DNA from: DATCYZ01 sp036526195
GTDB lineage: Bacteria > Pseudomonadota > Gammaproteobacteria > Burkholderiales > SG8-39
NCBI GenBank assembly: GCA_036526195.1
Contig: DATCYZ010000147.1
Coordinates: 1 to 7,522 of the forward strand
Direction: 5' to 3'
Length of the DNA stretch: 7,522 nucleotides
In this document: piece by piece, positions 1-6,306 of the stretch
Layout of the letters: every line of letters starts with the position of its first letter
How positions within the stretch are numbered: position 1 is the first letter of the stretch
The notes under the pieces: model-generated
Told to the model about the DNA's origin: nothing
Databases searched by the model: none
Seen by the model: the letters and a program-made list of their open reading frames with translations, nothing else
Translations under genes and position numbers: made by a program

Positions 1-579
1 GGCGCCCATCGGGTCGTCGAAGTCGAACATGATGCGCGAATGCTCGCCGCGCCCGGCGTAGCCGATGACGTCATTCGCCTGTTCCTCACGGCAGGCGCGC
101 ACGCAGCGCGTGCACTGGATGCAGGCATCGAGGTTCACCGCGATCGCCGGGTGCGACAGGTCGCGCTTCGGCTGGGCGCGCGCGGCGAAGCGCGGCAGAC
201 CGACGCCGAGCTTCTTCGCCCAGGCGTCGACCTCGTTCTTCGGCGTGTGGCGCTTCTCGCCCATGTCCGAGAGCAGCAGTTCGAGCACCATCTTCTGCGA
301 GGTGAGCGCGCGCGCGCTGTCGGTGGTGACGTCCATGCCCGCGCTCGGAAACCGGCAGCACGAGGGCGCGAGCGCGCGCTCGCCCTTGATCTCGACCACG
401 CAGGCGCGGCAGTTGCCGTCCGGGCGCAGGCCGGGCGAATAGCACAGGTGCGGGATGTCGATGCCGTTGGCGCGCGCGGTCTCGAGGATCGGCTCGTCGG
501 GGCGCCCGACCACGGTCCTGCCGTTCAGCTTGAACTCGACCGGCATCGCCGCCTGCTGCTTCCTGCTTGCGCGATCCAT
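1..579 (-). CDS. fdh1A: NAD-dependent formate dehydrogenase, catalytic (alpha) subunit, N-terminal part
   Basis: This is the first 193 residues of the catalytic subunit of a cytoplasmic NAD-linked formate dehydrogenase; the rest lies beyond the left edge. The visible part is the NuoG-like electron-relay end. Residues about 14-90 form a plant-type [2Fe-2S] ferredoxin domain with Cys46, Cys57, Cys60 and Cys74 or Cys75 (motifs PHLCYSPG, GNCRACVVEIKG, APSCCR). Residues 150-165 hold a [4Fe-4S] motif, CIQCTRCVRAC (Cys153, 156, 159, 163). There is no Cys between residues 76 and 152, so the NuoG-type His-Cys3 cluster is not seen there. The molybdopterin or tungstopterin domain that oxidises formate is outside the window. 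The ATG overlaps the stop of the upstream diaphorase gene as TGATG and has GAGGTG five bases before it, which fixes the start; a second Met at residue 12 is less likely. It may equally be called fdsA. Mo or W use cannot be told from this part. Confidence 0.9.
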   Translation of the reverse strand, partial: MDRASRKQQAAMPVEFKLNGRTVVGRPDEPILETARANGIDIPHLCYSPGLRPDGNCRACVVEIKGERALAPSCCRFPSAGMDVTTDSARALTSQKMVLELLLSDMGEKRHTPKNEVDAWAKKLGVGLPRFAARAQPKRDLSHPAIAVNLDACIQCTRCVRACREEQANDVIGYAGRGEHSRIMFDFDDPMGA

Positions 580-2237
580 CAGGCCACCTCGTTCGGGAAG
601 TACTTCATCACGGTGAGCGCCGGGTTCGGCGCCGCCTGCCCGAGCCCGCAGATCGAGGCGTCCATCATGGCCTGCGACAACTCGGTGAGCAAGGGTGCGT
701 TCCAGCGCTTCTCCTGCATCAGCGCAAGCGCCTTGACGGTGCCGACGCGGCACGGCGTGCACTGGCCGCAGGATTCGTCGCGGAAGAACTTCATCAGGTT
801 GCGCGCCGCGTCGCTTGCGCGGTCCCGGTCGGAGAGGATCACCACCGCCGCCGAGCCGATGAAGCAGCCGTGCGGCTGCAGGGTGTCGAAATCGAGCGGC
901 AGGTCGCCCTTCGAGGCGGGCAGGATGCCGCCCGAGGCGCCGCCGGGCAGGTAGCCGTAGAACGCGTGCCCCTCGAGCATGCCGCCGCAGTATTCGTCGA
1001 TCAGTTCGCGCACCGTGATGCCGGCGGGTGCGAGGTGCACGCCGGGGCGCTTCACGCGGCCCGAGACCGAGAACGAACGCAGGCCCTGCCTGCCGTTTCG
1101 CCCCTGCTTGGCGAACCAGTCGGCGCCGCGCTCGACGATCTCGCGCACCCACCAGACGGTTTCCATGTTGTGCTCAAGCGTCGGGCGGTCCCACAGGCCG
1201 ACCTGCGCGACGTAGGGCGGGCGCAGCCGCGGCATGCCGCGCTTGCCCTCGATGGACTCGATCATCGCGGATTCCTCCCCGCAGATGTAGGCCCCGGCGC
1301 CGCGGCGCAGGTGGATCGGCGGCAGGGCGCAGGGCGCGCTCTTCGCCAGTCGCGCGAGCTCTCGCTCGAGCAGCGCGCGGCAGCCGGCGTACTCGTCGCG
1401 CAGGTAGATCCAGATCTCGCCCACGCCGGCGCACCAGGCCGCCACCAGCATGCCCTCGAGGAAGCGGTGCGGGTCGCGCTCGAGGTACCAGCGGTCCTTG
1501 AAGGTGCCCGGCTCGCCCTCGTCGATGTTCACCGCCATGACACGCGGGCCCGGCTCGGCGGCGACGATGCGCCACTTGCGCCCGGCCGGGAAGCCCGCGC
1601 CGCCCAACCCGCGCAGGCCCGAGTCCTCCATGGTCTTCGTGATGCCCTCGCGGCTGTGTTTCCCCGCCAGGCAGTCGGCGAGCAGCCGGTAGCCGCCGCC
1701 CTTGCGGTAGGCGGCGAAGTCGATCGCCTGCGGCATCGCGCAGGTGGTGCGCTTCGCCTTCACCGCGGCCTGCACCGCCTCCGGGGTCGCCTTCTCAACC
1801 GGGTGCTGGTGCACCACCGCCACCGGCGCGGCCTCGCAGCGCCCGACACAGGGCGCGGCAATCACGCGCACGTCCTTGCCGAGCAGCTTCGGCAGCCTTG
1901 CCAGCAGGTCCTTCGCGCCGGCGAGTTCGCAGCCGATCGAATCGCACACCCGCACGGTGAGCGCGGGCGGCGCGGCCTCGCCCTCGCGCACGAGGTCGAA
2001 GTGATGGTAGAAGCTCGCCACCTCGTAGACCTCGGCCATCGCCATGCGCATCTCCTGCGCCAGCGCGGCGAGGTGCGCGGCCGACAGGTGGCCGAAGCCG
2101 TCCTGCAGCCGGTGCAGGTGCTCGATCAGCAGGTCGCGGCGGCGCGGCGCGTCGCCGAGCGTGGCGCGCACGGCTTCCAGCGCCCGTGGATCGACGCTGC
2201 GGCCCTTCGGCGTGCTGCGAACGCGGTTGGCTTTCAC
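579..2237 (-). CDS. fdh1B: NAD-dependent formate dehydrogenase, fused NuoE-NuoF-type beta (diaphorase) subunit
   Basis: This 552-residue subunit takes electrons from the formate-oxidising alpha subunit and passes them through FMN to NAD+. Two modules are joined. Residues about 15-165 are a NuoE/FdsG-like thioredoxin-fold domain with four [2Fe-2S] ligands, Cys98, Cys103, Cys130 and Cys134. Residues about 175-552 are NuoF-like: GLRGLGGAGFPAGRKW (207-222) and the RGAGAYICGEES region (312-323) fit the FMN and NADH sites, and CGQCTPC (Cys490, 493, 496) plus Cys530 fit the [4Fe-4S] cluster. In the four-subunit fdsGBACD systems these modules are separate genes; the fusion followed by the alpha gene matches the two-subunit FDH1 of Methylobacterium (recalled, not searched). 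The start is GTG with GAGGA ten bases upstream. The gene is preceded by its own promoter and FNR-like box and ends in TGATG with the alpha gene. It could also be annotated as fdsB or as an NADH dehydrogenase subunit F homologue. Confidence 0.93.
   Translation of the reverse strand: MKANRVRSTPKGRSVDPRALEAVRATLGDAPRRRDLLIEHLHRLQDGFGHLSAAHLAALAQEMRMAMAEVYEVASFYHHFDLVREGEAAPPALTVRVCDSIGCELAGAKDLLARLPKLLGKDVRVIAAPCVGRCEAAPVAVVHQHPVEKATPEAVQAAVKAKRTTCAMPQAIDFAAYRKGGGYRLLADCLAGKHSREGITKTMEDSGLRGLGGAGFPAGRKWRIVAAEPGPRVMAVNIDEGEPGTFKDRWYLERDPHRFLEGMLVAAWCAGVGEIWIYLRDEYAGCRALLERELARLAKSAPCALPPIHLRRGAGAYICGEESAMIESIEGKRGMPRLRPPYVAQVGLWDRPTLEHNMETVWWVREIVERGADWFAKQGRNGRQGLRSFSVSGRVKRPGVHLAPAGITVRELIDEYCGGMLEGHAFYGYLPGGASGGILPASKGDLPLDFDTLQPHGCFIGSAAVVILSDRDRASDAARNLMKFFRDESCGQCTPCRVGTVKALALMQEKRWNAPLLTELSQAMMDASICGLGQAAPNPALTVMKYFPNEVA
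585..590 (-). promoter_or_regulatory. Ribosome binding site of the formate dehydrogenase alpha gene
   Basis: GAGGTG lies inside the last codons of the diaphorase gene, five bases before the ATG at 579. Together with the TGATG stop/start overlap it indicates translational coupling of the two subunits and supports the chosen start. Confidence 0.6.
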
Positions 2238-2269
2238 GGGTTCCGATTCCTCACGACGGCGACCGGTCC

Positions 2270-2275
2270 ATTATC
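2270..2275 (-). promoter_or_regulatory. Predicted -10 element of the formate dehydrogenase operon
   Basis: The minus strand reads GATAAT here, one mismatch from TATAAT, in an otherwise GC-rich 98-bp gap. It predicts a transcription start near 2263-2264 and a leader of about 27 bases before the GTG. There is no -35 hexamer at 17 bp, as expected for an activator-dependent promoter. The assignment is by pattern only. Confidence 0.55.
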
Positions 2276-2297
2276 CGGCAGGGCTCGGCCCGCCGGT

Positions 2298-2313
2298 CTT
2301 GACTGCGGTCAAG
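2298..2313 (-). promoter_or_regulatory. FNR/ANR/DNR-type activator box upstream of the formate dehydrogenase operon
   Basis: The minus strand reads CTTGACCGCAGTCAAG, a perfect inverted repeat with 6-bp arms and a 4-bp centre. The core TTGAC-N4-GTCAA differs from the FNR consensus TTGAT-N4-ATCAA by one symmetric change and is a pattern accepted by CRP/FNR-family regulators. Its centre (2305.5) lies about 41.5-42.5 bp before the start predicted from the GATAAT element, with 23 bp between the 14-bp core and the -10. That is the class II activator position. It implies induction at low oxygen, or by nitrogen oxides if the regulator is DNR-like. No regulator gene is in the window. Confidence 0.65.
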
Positions 2314-2335
2314 GCGACCGAGCCCGTGCCCGGCC

Positions 2336-3187
2336 TCAGCAACGCTGCAGCACGGGCGCCCGGCAGGTCGCGTCGAACAAGGCCTTGCGCAATTCGCTGC
2401 CGACGCCGCGCATCGGCGCGCGATGCCCCGCGCCCGGCACCAGAAACAAGCGCTTCGGCTCGGGCGCGACCGCGTACAGGCGCTCGGCCATGCGGGCGGG
2501 CACGATGCCGTCGTTCTCGCCGTGCACGATGAACACCGGCATGCGCACGCGCGGCAGCTTGGTTCCGACTTCGAAGTGCTGGGTGATCAGGCCCTCGATC
2601 GGCAGGAAGGCGGCGCGCGTTTCCGCCATCTCGCGGATCGAGGTGAAGGTGGCTTCGAGCACCAGCGCGCCGGCATCCGGCGCGCGCAGCGCGAGTTCCA
2701 CCGCCACCGCGCCGCCGAGCGAATGCCCGAAGATCACGCGCCGGCGCGCGTCCGGCGCGCGCGCCGCGAGCCAGCGCCAGGCGGCCTCGGCGTCCTCGTA
2801 GACGCTGTCTTCGGACGGCAGCCGCGCGCTGCTGCGGCCGAAGCCGCGGTAGTCGATCGCCAGCACGTTGAAGCCCATCTGCGCGTATCCGCGGATGCGG
2901 TAGACGCTGCTCGTCAGGTTCACGCGCGCGCCGTGCAGGTAGAGCATCGCCGGGGCGTTCGCCGCCTCACGCCCCTGCGCCGGCACCCACCAGGCGTGCA
3001 CCCGCTCGCCCGCCTCGCCCACCGGGATCCAGACCTCCTCGTGCTCGAGGATCGCGGGCGAAAAGCCCGCCCAGGTCTCGATGTTCGGCCGGAAGATCAG
3101 GTTGCGCTGCGCGGTGTCGAGCAGCGCGCAGCTCGTCAGGGCGACGAGCAGGGCGAGTGCGACGAGGCGGCGCGGCAGGCGGTTCAC
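2336..3187 (-). CDS. Alpha/beta-hydrolase lipoprotein (YfhR/BEM46-like)
   Basis: This is a predicted 283-residue serine hydrolase anchored in the envelope; the substrate is unknown. With the GTG start at 3187 it begins with a textbook lipoprotein signal: RLPRR, a Leu/Ala/Val core, and the lipobox LTSC with Cys20 to be lipidated. Cys20 is followed by Ala, so outer-membrane sorting is likely. The mature part has a LIFRP motif typical of the YfhR/BEM46 group, LHG for the oxyanion hole (85-86), the nucleophile elbow GHSLGG (Ser156), Asp226 in HGENDGIVP and His255 in PGAGHR, so the triad is complete. An in-frame ATG at 3259 would add 24 Pro/Gly-rich residues before the signal and sits inside a palindrome, so it was not chosen; no strong ribosome site precedes either start. 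The gene lies 105 bases after sucD and 98 bases before the formate dehydrogenase operon, and seems to be its own transcription unit. Confidence 0.85.
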   Translation of the reverse strand: MNRLPRRLVALALLVALTSCALLDTAQRNLIFRPNIETWAGFSPAILEHEEVWIPVGEAGERVHAWWVPAQGREAANAPAMLYLHGARVNLTSSVYRIRGYAQMGFNVLAIDYRGFGRSSARLPSEDSVYEDAEAAWRWLAARAPDARRRVIFGHSLGGAVAVELALRAPDAGALVLEATFTSIREMAETRAAFLPIEGLITQHFEVGTKLPRVRMPVFIVHGENDGIVPARMAERLYAVAPEPKRLFLVPGAGHRAPMRGVGSELRKALFDATCRAPVLQRC

Positions 3188-3248
3188 GGGGGTCGGACCG
3201 CCGCCGGTGGCCCCGGGTTCCCGGCCGGGTGCCGGTTTCGGCCTTTTA

Positions 3249-3264
3249 GTAACATACATGTTAC
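3249..3264. promoter_or_regulatory. Palindromic operator-like site upstream of the hydrolase gene
   Basis: GTAACATACATGTTAC is an inverted repeat with perfect 7-bp arms around a 2-bp centre. It is an AT-rich island in the GC-rich 105-bp gap between sucD and the hydrolase. The size and symmetry resemble operators of TetR-family repressors, which would place it as a repressor site for the hydrolase gene. A loop of two bases and the lack of a T-run argue against a terminator for sucD. The cognate regulator is not in the window, and the -10 and -35 elements around it are not clear. Confidence 0.5.
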
Positions 3265-3292
3265 CATCAGGCGGGGGCCGGCGCAGGCGCGG

Positions 3293-4173
3293 CTATTTCA
3301 GCAGCGCCTGCAGCGTGCGGCCCATCTCCGCCGGGTTGCGCGTCACCTTGATGCCGCAGGCTTCCATCACCGCGATCTTCTCCTGCGCGGTGCCCTTTCC
3401 GCCGGAGATGATCGCCCCGGCATGGCCCATGCGCTTGCCAGGGGGCGCGGTGGCGCCGGCGATGAAGCCGACCACGGGCTTTTTCATGTGCTGCTTCACC
3501 CACTGCGCCGCGTCTTCCTCGTCCGTGCCGCCGATCTCGCCGATCATCACCACGGCATCGGTGTCCGGGTCGTCGTTGAACAACTGCATCACCTCGAGGT
3601 GCTTCATGCCGTTCACCGGGTCGCCGCCGATGCCCACGGCGCTCGACTGGCCGATGCCGAGTTCGGTCAACTGTCCCACGGCTTCATAGGTCAGCGTGCC
3701 GGAGCGCGACACCACGCCGACGCGGCCCTTCTTGTGGATGTGGCCCGGCATGATGCCGATCTTGATCTCCCCGGGGGTGATCAGCCCCGGGCAGTTCGGC
3801 CCGATCAGCCGGGTGCGGCTGTTCGACTTCTTCATGCGGTCGCGCACCATCACCATGTCGCGCACCGGGATGCCCTCGGTGATGCAGATGACCAAGTCGA
3901 GCTCGGCGTCCACCGCCTCCTGGATCGCGGCGGCGGCGAAGGGCGGCGGCACGTAGATCACCGAGACGTTCACCCCGGCCTTCTCCTTCGCGTCTTTCAC
4001 CGAGCCGTAGATCGGGATGCCTTCGAAGTCCTCGCCGGCGCGCTTCGGGTTCACGCCGGCGACATAGCAGGCCTTGCCGTTGGCGTACTCGCGGCTGGTG
4101 CGCGTGTGGTACTGGCCGGTCTTGCCGGTGATGCCCTGCGTCACCACGCGGGTGTTCCTGTCGATGAGGATGC

Positions 4174-4177
<4 letters not shown>
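3293..4177 (-). CDS. sucD: Succinyl-CoA ligase (ADP/GDP-forming) alpha subunit SucD
   Basis: This is the alpha subunit of succinyl-CoA synthetase, which with SucC interconverts succinyl-CoA plus NDP and phosphate with succinate, CoA and NTP in the TCA cycle. The 294 residues match the usual length. The N-terminal CoA-binding Rossmann domain carries GITGKTGQYHT (15-25). The region around IGPNCPGLI (125-133) and RVGVVSRSGTLTYEA (152-166) is characteristic. The catalytic His that is phosphorylated is His252 in KRMGHAGAIISGG. The ATG overlaps the sucC stop as ATGA, and GGGGAG lies six bases upstream inside the sucC tail, so the subunits are translationally coupled. Nothing is missing from the protein. 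No clear terminator follows the TAG stop. Confidence 0.98.
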
Positions 4178-5622
<1,445 letters not shown>

Positions 5623-5652
5623 TCGCCTCTCCCTTGCCTTGCTGCGTCGTGC

Positions 5653-5669
5653 CGCGACCGTCGGTCGCG
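5653..5669 (-). other. Hairpin in the DUF2889-sucC gap
   Basis: The 65-bp gap before sucC holds a perfect inverted repeat with 7-bp arms (CGCGACC and GGTCGCG) and a 3-base loop. On the sense strand it lies after a run of seven G and another of five G, and about 20 bases before the sucC ribosome site (GGGAGAGG at 5626-5633). No T-run follows, so it is not a standard terminator. It could be an mRNA stability or attenuation element, or chance in GC-rich DNA. Confidence 0.3.
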
Positions 5670-5687
5670 CCCCCGTTGCGCCCCCCC

Positions 5688-6239
5688 TCAGGCCTCCGCG
5701 GCGTCGTTGCGGTGCCAGCGCGGATACCATTGGCGCACGGTTTCCGAGCGCGTGTCCAGCGCATGGCACTGGTCGAGCTGGAACGGCTTCGCCTCGCCCG
5801 CGTCCTCGGCCATCTCGCCGGCGAAGGTCTGGATCGCCGCCGTCGGCAGCCCGCCGAGCATCTCGGTCAGGTGGGTGCAGCCGCCGGTGCCGCCGAATTT
5901 CTCCGCCACCTGCTTGCGAAAGCCCTTCACCAGGTTCATGCCGACGAGTTGCTGGTAGGTGTCGCCGTAGTCGGCGCAGCCCGGGGCGTAGGGCATGGCA
6001 TCGGTCACCGCGATCGCCTCGAGGATGTTGAAGCGGCGGTCGATGCGGATGCGGATCCACATCTCGTGGATCGGCTGGCCCGCGCGGCGCACGCCGGTGG
6101 CCAGCGTGTAGTCGTGGCTCTTGTGGTCGGTGATGTGCCCGTCGATGTCCCAGGTGCCGTCGGCGCGCTTGTAGCCCTCGTAGCGCACCCGTCGGGTGTG
6201 CGTGAGTTCGCGTTCGATGTCAGAGACGGGCAGCGGCAT
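5688..6239 (-). CDS. DUF2889 domain protein
   Basis: This 183-residue protein has no established function. It is recognised as DUF2889 by RRVRYEGYKRADGTWDIDGH (16-35), the following TDHKSHDY (37-44), the MWIRIRID strand (60-67), and GCTHLTEML (120-128). His, Asp and Cys residues recur in the conserved parts (Asp31, Asp33, His35, His39, Cys121, His123), which could be a metal or catalytic site, but that is a guess. No signal peptide or membrane segment is seen, so it is probably cytoplasmic. It sits 65 bases upstream of sucC on the same strand and may be the first gene of the sucCD transcript; from memory, DUF2889 genes often neighbour sucCD in betaproteobacteria. The ATG start has only a weak ribosome site, and the protein starts at the position usual for the family (MPLP). 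It diverges from glpK across a 67-bp gap. Confidence 0.85.
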   Translation of the reverse strand: MPLPVSDIERELTHTRRVRYEGYKRADGTWDIDGHITDHKSHDYTLATGVRRAGQPIHEMWIRIRIDRRFNILEAIAVTDAMPYAPGCADYGDTYQQLVGMNLVKGFRKQVAEKFGGTGGCTHLTEMLGGLPTAAIQTFAGEMAEDAGEAKPFQLDQCHALDTRSETVRQWYPRWHRNDAAEA

Positions 6240-6273
6240 CCGGGTCGTGGTTCATGCTGCAGTGCAGTGGACG

Positions 6274-6279
6274 ATTCTA
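6274..6279 (-). promoter_or_regulatory. Possible -10 element for the DUF2889-sucCD transcript
   Basis: The minus strand reads TAGAAT, one mismatch from TATAAT, preceded directly by TG. It would start transcription near 6267 and leave a leader of about 28 bases. No convincing -35 is visible at 16-18 bp. It lies in the short gap between divergent genes, where a promoter must exist. Confidence 0.35.
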
Positions 6280-6294
6280 CACGCCGTCGCCTGC

Positions 6295-6300
6295 TATCAT
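6295..6300 (+). promoter_or_regulatory. Possible -10 element of glpK, giving a leaderless mRNA
   Basis: TATCAT on the plus strand is followed by six bases (TTTTTC) and then the glpK ATG. Normal spacing puts the transcription start on the A of the ATG. No Shine-Dalgarno sequence exists before the ATG, in agreement with leaderless translation. The -35 region (around 6271-6278, CGATTC) is weak. Confidence 0.4.
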
Positions 6301-6306
6301 TTTTTC

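Noticed and set aside
2299..2304. TTGAC halves of the palindrome read as a sigma70 -35 element
   Set aside because: On the minus strand the next -10-like hexamer is about 31 bases away, too far; the symmetric FNR-type reading explains both halves.
567..2801. Long open frame on the plus strand (744 codons) across the formate dehydrogenase genes
   Set aside because: It is antisense to well-recognised genes, resembles no family, and is the usual product of high third-position GC.
3188..3259. Longer start (ATG at 3259) for the hydrolase
   Set aside because: It would put 24 Pro/Gly-rich residues before a perfect lipoprotein signal and its ATG lies inside the operator-like palindrome.
3249..3264. 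Terminator for sucD
   Set aside because: The stem is AT-rich, the loop would be only two bases and no T-run follows on either strand.
5623..6060. N-terminal extension of SucC upstream of 5622
   Set aside because: SucC starts at MKIHEYQGKELF with a good ribosome site; the upstream frame is antigenic noise overlapping DUF2889 in another frame and matches nothing.
6257..6267. Short inverted repeat CTGCA-G-TGCAG between DUF2889 and glpK as a regulator site
   Set aside because: Arms of five bases are too short to stand out, and it does not match a GlpR operator pattern I know.
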